Shown: positions 1-8,279, counted from the first letter of the stretch. The stretch: DNA of 48,133 nt from Prevotella sp. tc2-28 (GCF_900107705.1 NZ_FNRE01000020.1:1-48133), one strand, 5' to 3'. The notes: generated from the letters alone by a model not told the origin. Made by a program: numbers and translations.

Positions 1-342
1 GAAAGGCCTTATTATACACACTGACCAGGGATGGCAGTACCAGCATTACGGATATTGCAGAAAACTACAAAGCCATGATATCATCCAAAGCATGTCAAGG
101 AAAGGGAACTGCTTAGACAATGCTGTGGCTGAGAATTTCTTTGGGATAATGAAGTCGGAACTGCTATATGCAGAAAACTTTGATTCCCCAGAAGAATTTA
201 TCAAGGCTTTAGAAGAATATATTGACTATTATAACAATAAAAGAATAAAAATCAAGTTAAATGGTATGAGTCCAGTACAATACAGAATGACTCAATTAAA
301 TACGTAAATGTTTAACCCGTCCAACTTCTTGGGGTCACTTCA
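1..342 (+). mobile_element. 3' end of an IS3-family insertion sequence
   Basis: The window opens inside an IS3-type transposase, and the element appears to end at about 342. The last 30 bases after the stop codon (GTCCAACTTCTTGGGGTCACTTCA) look like an IS3 right inverted repeat, which reads TGAAGTGACCCC on the other strand. The left end is outside the window, so the inverted repeat pair and the target duplication cannot be checked. Confidence 0.75.
2..307 (+). CDS. IS3-family transposase, C-terminal part (partial)
   Basis: This is the C-terminal third of a DDE integrase-core transposase (rve fold). The frame is open from base 2, before the first ATG at 92. The catalytic HTDQG segment (second Asp) lies at codons 6-10, and AVAENFFGIMKSEL carries the final Glu. 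The tail (YIDYYNNKRI, then LNGMSPVQYR) is the usual IS3/IS150 ending. It would cut and join the ends of its own element. The 5' end is missing, so activity cannot be judged. Confidence 0.88.
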   Translation, partial: KGLIIHTDQGWQYQHYGYCRKLQSHDIIQSMSRKGNCLDNAVAENFFGIMKSELLYAENFDSPEEFIKALEEYIDYYNNKRIKIKLNGMSPVQYRMTQLNT

Positions 343-384
343 TAAGATACTCACGCTCGAAACTAAAAATATATCGCGATTTAT

Positions 385-415
385 TTTGTAGTTTGCTCGC
401 TTATTCGTATCTTTG
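385..415 (+). promoter_or_regulatory. Bacteroidota sigma-70-type promoter
   Basis: TTTG at 385-388 and TATCTTTG at 408-415 are separated by 19 nt, matching the Bacteroidota -33/-7 consensus. Transcription would start near 421-423 and read into the structured RNA. The block TGCTCGCTTATTCGTA before CTTTG is also found in the TonB receptor promoter near 47838-47858 (other strand). Confidence 0.7.
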
Positions 416-420
416 CAAAA

Positions 421-692
421 TCGCTTGTTAGCCCTTAGGGGTAAGCGGGCGGTCTTATTTTATGAGAAAGACGTTTTCGGACGTCTGTCGTTGTGAGACA
501 CGAACTTCGCAAATCCGTAAAACCACAACAGACAGATGACAACGAAGCGTCACGTGGGGCGTATCTATATACCTCTTTATATATAGTTCGTTCTGGCGTG
601 GGCTAACTGCGTTGTCTATCCTGTGTGGTTTGGGCAATGCGAAGGCCTGTGTCTCCGGGATGGGCAGAGAAACAGACACCTACGCCTTTTTT
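421..692 (+). ncRNA. Structured small RNA gene, possibly Bacteroidales-1/6S-like
   Basis: This roughly 270-nt stretch has a promoter at its 5' end and a stem followed by a T-run at its 3' end. Visible pairings are CTGTCGTTGTG (485-495) with CACAACAGACAG (524-535, one bulge), CTATATA (565-571) with TATATAG (580-586), a GCGTTG/CAATGC hairpin around 609-639, GTGTCT/AGACAC around 650-678, and a closing stem GGCGTGGG (595-602) with CCTACGCC (679-686) before TTTTTT at 687-692. The promoter-to-terminator layout and length resemble the Bacteroidales-1 RNA, thought to be a 6S analogue, but the family assignment is from memory and is weak. An antisense 74-codon frame (455-679) is probably spurious. Confidence 0.55.
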
Positions 693-713
693 GTATCATA
701 AGCTGAACCTAAA

Positions 714-745
714 GCAAATGTTTAACTGCCTACTCTGGGGTGTTT
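714..745. repeat. Degenerate IS3-end-like sequence
   Basis: GCAAATGTTTAAC, then CC, CT and GGGGT resembles the IS right end at 304-336 (GTAAATGTTTAAC, CC, CTTCTT, GGGGT). It may be a relic of a second related element. It covers the GTG codon at 740, so the downstream gene probably starts at the ATG at 773. Confidence 0.35.
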
Positions 746-772
746 GTTGGCATCAATAACTATGAGATTACT

Positions 773-1765
773 ATGTATAAATCAAATAATACCTCTAACC
801 AGACAAAATGTGAAGTCAATTTGTATTCCAAGATGATAGAATATGTTCATAGTCATAATGGTTATAAGTCTTTGAATGGATGTGATATTCTGTGGTTTCC
901 ATTAGTAACTCCACTGAATGTTTCTATGTATGATTATCTGAAAGATGTTTTTGAAAAATATGAAGCCCTTATTAATCTGCATGAATTTACAAACGAAATA
1001 TCATCAGAAATAAAGGATGAAGTAAAAAAAGTAATTAATGGATTGCTTAGTGTCTTGATGATGTACAAAACCGGTGATGTCATTGAAGCATTTAAGGAAT
1101 TTGAGGTGTTAATGGATGGATGCTATAAAGATTCATTCCCTATAAAGAAACTCGAAATAGGTCATACTTTTTATAGAATGCGTGCTAATAAACATAACAT
1201 TATGGATGAGAAGGAATTTTACCATATTCCATCAAAACTCAGACATTTATGTGCAAGCTATAGATTCAGTATTGCTGGATATCCTTGTCTTTATCTTGGT
1301 TATTCTAAAAACGTCTGTTTCTCAGAGATATCAAACAATGGCACCATGTGTGGCCTTGAACTATTACGACAACAATCAAACGATTTATTCCTTCTTGATT
1401 TGACATTCCCCAAAACCGTTGAAAAGGCAGAATCCGATACAATTTCAAATTTCATTAAAGCGTGGCCACTTGTGGTTTCATGCTATATTGTTATGGCAAA
1501 CAGTCAAATTAACAGAGATAGTAAATTTAGGGAAGAATATATTATTCCGCAAATGTTAACTGCATATCTAAAGCACAAAACTAAATTGGATGGAATATGC
1601 TACTATTCTACTCGCAATGAGAATTTAGATCCATATGGTAAAGATGAAGAGGATTATAGAAATGTTGTGTTGTTCACGAATCTATCAGAGAATGACGATT
1701 ACGACATAAGTTTGATTGAAAGATTTCATTGGTATAAACCTTTCAATGTTGGGACTATTGTATAA
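773..1765 (+). CDS. RES-domain protein with helical N-terminal region
   Basis: The C-terminal two thirds fits the RES fold, whose known members are NAD+-degrading or ADP-ribosylating toxins. A conserved Arg sits in TFYRMRAN, followed by IPSKLRHLCASYRFS, the GYPCLYLGYSKNVCFSEI block with the family Glu, and a late conserved region. The first 100 or so residues are mostly helical and could be one of the HEPN-like N-terminal domains found on some RES proteins; that is a guess. No Xre-type antitoxin is adjacent, which is unusual for a Xre-RES pair. The frame also allows a GTG start at 740; ATG 773 was chosen because the upstream bases look like an IS end. It lies 90 nt before the WG/zinc-ribbon operon and has the same low GC. 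Confidence 0.7.
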   Translation: MYKSNNTSNQTKCEVNLYSKMIEYVHSHNGYKSLNGCDILWFPLVTPLNVSMYDYLKDVFEKYEALINLHEFTNEISSEIKDEVKKVINGLLSVLMMYKTGDVIEAFKEFEVLMDGCYKDSFPIKKLEIGHTFYRMRANKHNIMDEKEFYHIPSKLRHLCASYRFSIAGYPCLYLGYSKNVCFSEISNNGTMCGLELLRQQSNDLFLLDLTFPKTVEKAESDTISNFIKAWPLVVSCYIVMANSQINRDSKFREEYIIPQMLTAYLKHKTKLDGICYYSTRNENLDPYGKDEEDYRNVVLFTNLSENDDYDISLIERFHWYKPFNVGTIV

Positions 1766-1855
1766 AATAGTTATTTACTGCTATCCAATAATTATATGTG
1801 TAACTTATGTGACATGGAAACTGTATTTATTAATAATAACTAAAAAGGAAAAACT

Positions 1856-3577
1856 ATGAAACAGAAAAGAACATTTATGATGGTGATACTAAGTTTGGTA
1901 TTTGTCATCTGTGGATTTGCACAAAGTCAAACTCAAATTCCTGTTGAGAAGATTGCCAAATTGTTTGCTCAAGGTTATAGTTACTGTGGAGAATTTCATG
2001 ATGGAATGGCAAAGATTCAACGCAATGGGAAATATGGCTATATTAACAAAGATGGAGATTTAGTGGTCCAATGTATATACAAAGAAGCAAAAGATTTTTC
2101 TGATGGAATTGCATTGGTGGCAATTGAACGAATGCAAGATGTAGAAGATGTGGAATCAGAAGAAAAAGGAACTGGAAACCAAAAGTATATTGTAGATAAA
2201 ACTGTTATAAAAAAGGAATTAGTAACATTATGGGGAATGATAGATAAAACAGGAAAGAGTGTATTACAATGTGAATATAATGATATCCAAAAATACACTT
2301 CTGATTTTTATGTAACAATCGTGATACCAAACAAATTGCCTCGGAAGTGGAGATATGGTGCGGTGGATAGAAACGGGAAAAACATCATACCAATTATTTA
2401 TGAAAATATTGTTTGTTTTAGATTATCATCTGAAGAACCCATGGCGACTGAAGCTCCTGTCGTAGTATGGAAAAAAGACGGTGACTCATCTAGTTGCGCA
2501 TTGTTTAACACAAAGGGAAATGTGATTGTTCCTTTTGGCAAATACGGTGGTATCGGAACATATAAAAATTCTTACTACATAATTCGTGATAAAACAATAG
2601 GATGTGGGCTTTTGGATAAGAATGCCAAAATTATTTTCCCTGCATCTATGTGTAATGATGTATTTGAATATGATGAGATAATATATGCAGAAATTGACAA
2701 ATCAAAATATAAAGTTGCAGTAAAGGGTGGAGCACAAATATTACCTGAAGTGTTTGACGATTATGATAAAAGAGAAGGTTTTATGGAATTTAAAAAAGGA
2801 AATGAATCGTTCTATATAACTCCCAATGGAGTTAAGCTACCCAAATCGAAATATCCTAATTATAGATTCGAGAAGTATAAAAATGGTCATTATATAGTAA
2901 AAAGTGACAAGGGCTATGCCATAATGGATTCTTATGGAAAAATAACATCGGCTTTTTACAAGAAAATACATCGGATAACTGATGATGGCTTCGCTGTTGT
3001 TGAGAACGAATCAAAAAAATGGGGGGTTATCGATTTTAAAGGAAATATAATATTTCCGTTTAAATATAATAGATTTAGTATTGCAGAATGTAAAGTTGAT
3101 AATAAGGATTATGTATATCATCCTATAAATAATTATATGGTAGTGTCAGAATTCGGAAAGAATGGGAAATCTAACTCTGCTTTGTTTGACAAACAAGGAA
3201 ATATAGTAATTCCATTTCGTGAAATGGAAGGAGGTTATACTTTTAAAAATAATGGTGATATATTATATAGAATTATTTGGGGTGGAAAGTGTGGCTTGCT
3301 AACAAAAGAGGGAAAAGAATTGCTACCTATGATTTATGATGAAATTGGAAATCGTTGTGACGGCCTTATTCCTGTAAAGAAAGACGGTGTGTGGGGATAT
3401 GCAGATGAAAACGGGCACAGCACCTTTGACTATAAGTTTGAAAACGTTAAGAATGAGCAAATAGAGGCAAAACCTGCACAAAAGGAAAACAAACCTCAGG
3501 TTAAAGAGAAGAAAAAGAAATCAAAGTTTTTGAATTTCATAAATAAGGTGATGGAAGAAGGTAAGAAACAACAATAA
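1856..3577 (+). CDS. Secreted WG-repeat protein
   Basis: A 573-residue protein with a signal peptide (hydrophobic segment at residues 8-22, ending GFAQSQ). At least eight WG repeats run through the mature part, seen as YGYINKDGDLVVQCIY, WGMIDKTGKSVLQCEY, YGAVDRNGKNIIPIIY, GLLDKNAKIIFP, WGVIDFKGNIIFPFKY and WGYADENGHSTFDYKF. These repeats form beta-rich binding scaffolds of unknown ligand. The last 40 residues are Lys-rich (KEKKKKSKFLNFINKV), an odd tail for an exported protein. AAAAAGGAAAAACT precedes the start as a plausible ribosome site. It heads an operon, with the next gene 11 nt downstream. Confidence 0.85.
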   Translation: MKQKRTFMMVILSLVFVICGFAQSQTQIPVEKIAKLFAQGYSYCGEFHDGMAKIQRNGKYGYINKDGDLVVQCIYKEAKDFSDGIALVAIERMQDVEDVESEEKGTGNQKYIVDKTVIKKELVTLWGMIDKTGKSVLQCEYNDIQKYTSDFYVTIVIPNKLPRKWRYGAVDRNGKNIIPIIYENIVCFRLSSEEPMATEAPVVVWKKDGDSSSCALFNTKGNVIVPFGKYGGIGTYKNSYYIIRDKTIGCGLLDKNAKIIFPASMCNDVFEYDEIIYAEIDKSKYKVAVKGGAQILPEVFDDYDKREGFMEFKKGNESFYITPNGVKLPKSKYPNYRFEKYKNGHYIVKSDKGYAIMDSYGKITSAFYKKIHRITDDGFAVVENESKKWGVIDFKGNIIFPFKYNRFSIAECKVDNKDYVYHPINNYMVVSEFGKNGKSNSALFDKQGNIVIPFREMEGGYTFKNNGDILYRIIWGGKCGLLTKEGKELLPMIYDEIGNRCDGLIPVKKDGVWGYADENGHSTFDYKFENVKNEQIEAKPAQKENKPQVKEKKKKSKFLNFINKVMEEGKKQQ

Positions 3578-3588
3578 AGAGGAAACAG

Positions 3589-4641
3589 ATGAAATGTAAA
3601 TATTGTCAGGCAGAGATTGAACAAGATGCAATGTTCTGCACTAATTGTGGAAAGGACTTGTCAAAGTTTCCTAGATGTGTGAAATGTGGCGAGATTCTGG
3701 ACGAAGATTCGGAGTTCTGTCCATATTGTGGTACTAAACAGCCTAAAAAAGAACCTATTTTGAATGAAGAAGAACCTAAAAAGTCAAATAAGTGGCCTTG
3801 GATAGTAGGGTGTTTGGCACTACTCATTTTAATCATTGGTGGTGCGTTGCTTTATTTCAATAGGTCATCGGAAACGTCAGGAAATGAGTTGGCACAAGAT
3901 TCCATTCCTGTTGTAGAGAAAACGGAAAATGGTGTTAAGGAGAATATTTTTAAAGAGATTAACAAGAAAGACGTATGGGTAAAAGCTGCTGATGAATATA
4001 AGATTATTTATATTAATATAGATTGGCCGGAAAATTTGGAAGTAGGAGATGTTAAGACTCTACAAGACAAATTGTCAATGGAAGGATTTGGATTTAAGGG
4101 TCTCAGCATTGACGAAGCTATAACCAAATACATTTCAAGCATAGGAACTCCAATAAAGACGCCTGAACTCTCACCTGACGACAGAGACTATAATGGGTGT
4201 GAAGTAACCGATGTTTGTTTAGAAATTAAGAAAGTAGCTTTTGAGCAGGGTAAATTTATTACGTTCTATGTACAAAAGAATGAGGCTCCACATTTTTCAT
4301 CGGCTTATCCTGGTGACTATGACTATTTTACCTACGACTTGAAAGAAAGTAAGTTCTTGACAAAGTCTGATATCATTAAGAATTTTAGTCCTACAAATGC
4401 TGAGTTAATGGATATTGTTAAAAGTAATATTCGAAAAGAGGATATAGATGTCCTGACCTTTAGTGATGCTGATGGGATTAATAATTTGGACCTTTCTAAT
4501 GATATATATGTAGGTGATAAGTCTGTAGTGTTTACTTTTACAGGATACCATAATTATGAAGTAAAAGTGCCTATTTTCTATAAAGAGATAAGTGACTTCA
4601 TAACCAATAGAATATACGAATATTTTAAGGAATATAATTAA
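3589..4641 (+). CDS. Double zinc-ribbon membrane protein with extracytoplasmic domain (paralogue 1)
   Basis: Residues 1-50 hold two zinc ribbons of four Cys each (CKYC, CTNC; CVKC, CPYC). A single membrane helix follows (about 71-90, WPWIVGCLALLILIIGGALL) and then a roughly 255-residue outer domain. Part of that domain (FSSAYPGDYDYFTYDLKESKFLT) resembles DUF3298/RsiV-type folds, a weak match by eye. The predicted topology puts the ribbons in the cytoplasm and the large domain in the periplasm. The first 50 residues are nearly the same as those of the gene at 6149, including at DNA level, so the two arose by duplication with different outer domains. It is the second gene of the operon. Confidence 0.75.
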   Translation: MKCKYCQAEIEQDAMFCTNCGKDLSKFPRCVKCGEILDEDSEFCPYCGTKQPKKEPILNEEEPKKSNKWPWIVGCLALLILIIGGALLYFNRSSETSGNELAQDSIPVVEKTENGVKENIFKEINKKDVWVKAADEYKIIYINIDWPENLEVGDVKTLQDKLSMEGFGFKGLSIDEAITKYISSIGTPIKTPELSPDDRDYNGCEVTDVCLEIKKVAFEQGKFITFYVQKNEAPHFSSAYPGDYDYFTYDLKESKFLTKSDIIKNFSPTNAELMDIVKSNIRKEDIDVLTFSDADGINNLDLSNDIYVGDKSVVFTFTGYHNYEVKVPIFYKEISDFITNRIYEYFKEYN

Positions 4642-4648
4642 ATAGCGT

Positions 4649-5677
4649 ATGTATTGCAAAAAGTGTGGAACAGAACAACATTTGGGGCAGAAGTTCTGCC
4701 CTAAATGTGGTACACCATTTCCCGTCATTGAAAAAGAGGAAAAAGTAGTGGAAGAAAAAGAAACTATGGTTGAAGATGTTGAGCCAGAAACTGTTGAACC
4801 TGAAATAGTTGAACAAGACAATGCAACGGTGACAGAAGAAACAGAATCCATTGTAGAAACTCCTGCCGATATTGAAAAAGAGGATAAGGAGGAAATAGTG
4901 GAGAATGAGGAGGTAAAAGAGGATAATACTGTCGCTGACGATTATGTAGAGAAATTGAAGACGGTGATAGATACGAGTAAGGGAGCTGAGGCTATAGACA
5001 ACTTAATCACAAATTTGAAAAGTGTAGATTGGGAAGAAAAGAAAGTAAAAACTATCAATACATTGCAGAACTTCATTTCTGATTCCGATAAACTTAGGAA
5101 AGCTACTATATGGATAGCTATTATTGCTGTTTTATGGTTCTTCGTTTTTAATCATGGATTTTCCTCATCTTGGACATGGTGGCTGTTTTCTATTGCTTTT
5201 GTTGTTGGCGCTTTCTATAAGATTGAGGCAAAAGACAAGATTGATGAATTGAACAAGGCGCGATGGTCATTTGGAATAGCAGTTATACTTGGTTTTGTTT
5301 TTCTATTTCATAGTCCAAGAAATGATGCTTTTGGCGATTTCGATGATGATATAAATGTTGAGGCTAACTCTTCAAGTGAAGAGCAAATACTTATGAAAAT
5401 GTCTAATATAAAAGCAGAAATTAGATCATTGCTTCCTGAGGTTGAGGAACTTTACAATATGCACCAACAGCATTTAGCACGCGGAGGAATGGATTTGAAT
5501 TCTCCAGCATGGGGAAGGTGGCAAAAATATAATAATAGGATTAATAGACTATGGGATGAGTATATCAGTTTGGCCAGACAACTAAGTGATAATGAAGACA
5601 TAATACAAGAAGCTAAAGAGTCGAGGAATAAAATGGACAGGGCTTTTTCAGAGATGTTTGTTCGTCATAATTATTAG
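4649..5677 (+). CDS. Zinc-ribbon membrane protein with acidic linker and coiled coil
   Basis: One N-terminal zinc ribbon (MYCKKCG and KFCPKCG) is followed by a strongly acidic Glu/Val-rich linker (about residues 28-95). Two or three hydrophobic segments span roughly 150-225 (ATIWIAIIAVLWFFVF; WTWWLFSIAFVVGAFY; SFGIAVILGFVFLFH). A C-terminal helical coiled-coil region of about 100 residues ends the protein. The function is unknown. Its start is 7 nt after the previous stop, so the genes are probably co-translated. Confidence 0.7.
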   Translation: MYCKKCGTEQHLGQKFCPKCGTPFPVIEKEEKVVEEKETMVEDVEPETVEPEIVEQDNATVTEETESIVETPADIEKEDKEEIVENEEVKEDNTVADDYVEKLKTVIDTSKGAEAIDNLITNLKSVDWEEKKVKTINTLQNFISDSDKLRKATIWIAIIAVLWFFVFNHGFSSSWTWWLFSIAFVVGAFYKIEAKDKIDELNKARWSFGIAVILGFVFLFHSPRNDAFGDFDDDINVEANSSSEEQILMKMSNIKAEIRSLLPEVEELYNMHQQHLARGGMDLNSPAWGRWQKYNNRINRLWDEYISLARQLSDNEDIIQEAKESRNKMDRAFSEMFVRHNY

Positions 5678-5682
5678 GCGTA

Positions 5683-6108
5683 ATGGATAGTAAGAAGTGT
5701 AAGACAAGAAATGGATGTATAAAAGCATTTGTCTTATCCGTCTGTGTTATTGGATGTGTTTTGCTAATATGGGGGTTGTTAAAACCTTCATCTACAGAAA
5801 GTAATAATAGTAGCAATCCTTCTGAATACAGCAGCGGTGCTGATGTGGAATTCACAAGGGAAGGGGACGTTTGGCTGTACTTAACAAGCCATAGTTTCAC
5901 TTCTCAGGATGGACGCACTATTTCCTTTTCTTATCGTTCAAGCATGTTGTATAGCAACGGAAAGGCAATTCCACAAAGTGCCGAGATGCAGACTTTTTCA
6001 AGCACTTCTGCAACAATTCGTACTCGAAACCCTTATGGTAAAACAACATTGTATCTATCTAATGGCTTTTTAAAAGATTCAGAGGGGACATGTTATTACG
6101 CTAAGTAA
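5683..6108 (+). CDS. Small membrane-anchored protein of unknown function
   Basis: A 141-residue protein. A basic Cys-containing N-terminus (MDSKKCKTRNGC) leads into one membrane helix (about 14-33), a Ser/Asn-rich linker and a beta-rich outer domain of about 85 residues (EGDVWLYLTSHSFTSQDGR). It has no zinc ribbon, unlike its neighbours. It follows the previous gene by 5 nt. I do not recognise the family. Confidence 0.65.
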   Translation: MDSKKCKTRNGCIKAFVLSVCVIGCVLLIWGLLKPSSTESNNSSNPSEYSSGADVEFTREGDVWLYLTSHSFTSQDGRTISFSYRSSMLYSNGKAIPQSAEMQTFSSTSATIRTRNPYGKTTLYLSNGFLKDSEGTCYYAK

Positions 6109-6148
6109 ACAAGACAAAACAATTGGAATAAAAAACAATAGGAAAACT

Positions 6149-6988
6149 ATGAAATGTAAATATTGTCAAGCAGAGATTGAACAAGATGCTCAATTCTGTA
6201 CAAATTGTGGAAAGGATTTATCTAATCTTCCGAGATGTATAAAATGTGGTGAGATACTGGACGAGGGTTCAGAATTCTGTCCATATTGTGGAACCAAACA
6301 ACCAATGCAAGGGAGCCCACAAATAGAAAAGGCTAATGGCAAAACAAAGTATTGGATTGTCGGCGGTATCATTGCTATTCTAATAATTATAGGTTGTGGT
6401 CTGTTCTATTATTCTCAAACGAAAGGTAACAATGAGCAAACGGAATCAGACTCAACAGCCGTAGTAACAGAAGAAATAAAAGCGACCGATAATATTTCTT
6501 TTGAAGACATGTTAAAGGTTGCCGATGTGATTTTTTCTTATGGAGAAAGCGGTGATAAGGATATGTCAGCACTCAATAAATTGGGTGTAGAATTATTATA
6601 TGAATATCGGGTTGAACGAGTTGACGAATATGGTGATGAAAATATATATTATGGCAAAGATGCAAAAGTATTACCTTCATCAAACGGGATAAAGTTTGAA
6701 GCCAAATCGTCACACGCTATCGTCATCGACAAATCCTTTACGACAACAGACATCTATTTTATAAATGAATCAGACTATGAGCTATTTAAAAAACAAGCTT
6801 TAGAACATGGGTTAATAAAGGTAAAAGGTAATCAATCTAATTATTATATAATTCCAAACGAAAAACATGAAGAAGGTGTTATCGAGAAGGAAATGATGGA
6901 TGCATATAAAGATGCAAAATACTATCTTAATCTCGGTGGGAAAAATGATAATGGATGGTATTCTTGCTCTGTGAATGAACCTACTTGA
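6149..6988 (+). CDS. Double zinc-ribbon membrane protein (paralogue 2)
   Basis: The first 50 residues duplicate the double zinc ribbon of the gene at 3589, with identical Cys spacing and about 85% identity by eye. A membrane helix (about 70-88, YWIVGGIIAILIIIGCGLF) and a roughly 190-residue outer domain follow. The outer domain shows no clear similarity to that of paralogue 1. This swap of sensor-like domains on a fixed cytoplasmic head is typical of recombining paralogues. Upstream spacing is 40 nt, with GGAAAACT before the ATG. Confidence 0.72.
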   Translation: MKCKYCQAEIEQDAQFCTNCGKDLSNLPRCIKCGEILDEGSEFCPYCGTKQPMQGSPQIEKANGKTKYWIVGGIIAILIIIGCGLFYYSQTKGNNEQTESDSTAVVTEEIKATDNISFEDMLKVADVIFSYGESGDKDMSALNKLGVELLYEYRVERVDEYGDENIYYGKDAKVLPSSNGIKFEAKSSHAIVIDKSFTTTDIYFINESDYELFKKQALEHGLIKVKGNQSNYYIIPNEKHEEGVIEKEMMDAYKDAKYYLNLGGKNDNGWYSCSVNEPT

Positions 6989-7005
6989 ATTAATCTGTTG
7001 AAATT

Positions 7006-7839
7006 ATGTTTTGTAAGAAATGCGGTAAAGAACAAACGGCTGGGCAGAAATTTTGCCCGGTCTGTGGTGAACCATATCTGGATGAAAATGGTAAGCCATA
7101 TTTGAAAGGATTTAAGAAAGATATTCAGGATGCTAAAGAAAAGGTCTCGGACAGGATTGATGAGATCTCTCAAAAAAGCATTGATTTTGGAGCAAAAGCC
7201 AAAGAGAGAAGCAAGGTGTTTGCAGAAGAGGGACAGAAGGCTTTAAAAGAGAAAGTTGTTCCGAAATTGAACAAGGCAATAGAAGAGGTAAGAAACTTGC
7301 GTCAGCGTCCCAAGAAGCTGACACTTTACATTATAGTCATTATTGGAATAATCTTTGTCCTTCGTCTTATATTCGTAAATGGGGGTGAGGGTACTTCACA
7401 GTCCTCATCCATTTTCTCTGTTTTTTCGTCATCAAAAGAGGTAAAGATAGAATTGTCATTTGAAGGAGAACGACAAGTTGACGAAAAAAGAAATTATGTT
7501 ACTGATGTAGTTACATCCGTATCCAGCAATTATGGAGGAGGGTCAAACGATAGGGCAGTATTTACTGATTGTATTCTTGTCCCCAATGGAAAGATGTGGA
7601 TTTTTAAGAATTACACCACAAAAATTAATACAAGCGAAGGATTTCATGCACAATTGTACTATTTTCGCGGAAAGAATCTCAATAATCGTCGTGTCTATTA
7701 TTTCCCCAATGATGAAAGGGATATCCCGATATTTAGAGAAGGGGATATAATCCAAATTGTTGTACCTCGATGGGTTGCAAATGTACCTGTAAAGGGTGAA
7801 TTTGAAGTAACATTTGTTGAGAAGGATAATGAGTATTGA
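7006..7839 (+). CDS. Zinc-ribbon membrane protein with amphipathic coiled-coil region
   Basis: One N-terminal zinc ribbon (MFCKKCG, KFCPVCG) is followed by a charged helical region (about 30-105, with AKEKVSDRIDE and KAKERSKVFAEEG) that looks like an apolipophorin or LEA-type amphipathic helix. One membrane helix (about 106-124, LYIIVIIGIIFVLRLIFV) and a beta-rich outer domain of about 140 residues complete it. It is the last gene of the operon. Its ribbon is closest to that of the gene at 4649, so the two ribbon types alternate along the operon. Confidence 0.7.
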   Translation: MFCKKCGKEQTAGQKFCPVCGEPYLDENGKPYLKGFKKDIQDAKEKVSDRIDEISQKSIDFGAKAKERSKVFAEEGQKALKEKVVPKLNKAIEEVRNLRQRPKKLTLYIIVIIGIIFVLRLIFVNGGEGTSQSSSIFSVFSSSKEVKIELSFEGERQVDEKRNYVTDVVTSVSSNYGGGSNDRAVFTDCILVPNGKMWIFKNYTTKINTSEGFHAQLYYFRGKNLNNRRVYYFPNDERDIPIFREGDIIQIVVPRWVANVPVKGEFEVTFVEKDNEY

Positions 7840-7964
7840 TATGTGAGATTCGTGGGGTACTGCTGATTCTTTCTTGAAGTTTCTCCGGCAGTAATTTCAA
7901 ATACTCCGAATAGAAATTAAATTTCTCCAAAAGTAACGAAAAATACTTTCGGAAAATTAGGAAT

Positions 7965-8214
7965 GCGATTTTACCCTCCCTTCCTCCCGTCACCTCCCTC
8001 AAATGCCGATGTACAGGGCGTTTGAGGCACGGGAGGGAGAATCATTCTCCCTCCCGTTACCCTCCCTTTTTTTAGTTCGCTCCCTCACATTTTGAAAACA
8101 AGGGACCCTAGACGGGAGGGAGACGGGAGGGACATTTGTTTTCCCTCCCGTCCGTGAACCCCAGTAAATAAAGACGTTCCGAGCGGAAAAGGGAGGAAGG
8201 GAGGGTAAAATCGC
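7965..8214. repeat. 250-bp element with perfect 24-bp terminal inverted repeats
   Basis: GCGATTTTACCCTCCCTTCC plus TCCC (7965-7988) is the exact reverse complement of 8191-8214. The interior is built from GGGAGGG/CCCTCCC blocks. These give a perfect 12-bp hairpin with a 3-nt loop (8030-8041 with 8045-8056), a 10-bp hairpin (8122-8131 with 8143-8152) and an intramolecular G-quadruplex pattern. No open frame in it looks like a protein. It could be a MITE-like non-autonomous element; no target duplication is obvious. Confidence 0.6.
8114..8131 (+). other. G-quadruplex-forming motif
   Basis: GGGAGGGAGACGGGAGGG has four G3 tracts with loops of 1, 4 and 1 nt, the classical four-tract pattern. It lies inside the inverted-repeat element and shares bases with the 10-bp hairpin there, so the two structures would compete. 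Confidence 0.55.
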
Positions 8215-8279
8215 AAAAACTTTTTGTGGCGCGAATAAGAAACGGTTATTGATGAATAAGGAACGGTTATTGGGAAATA

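Noticed and set aside
455..679. 74-codon minus-strand frame over the RNA gene
   Set aside because: It lies antisense inside a structured RNA with its own promoter and terminator; no ribosome site or protein-like domain was seen.
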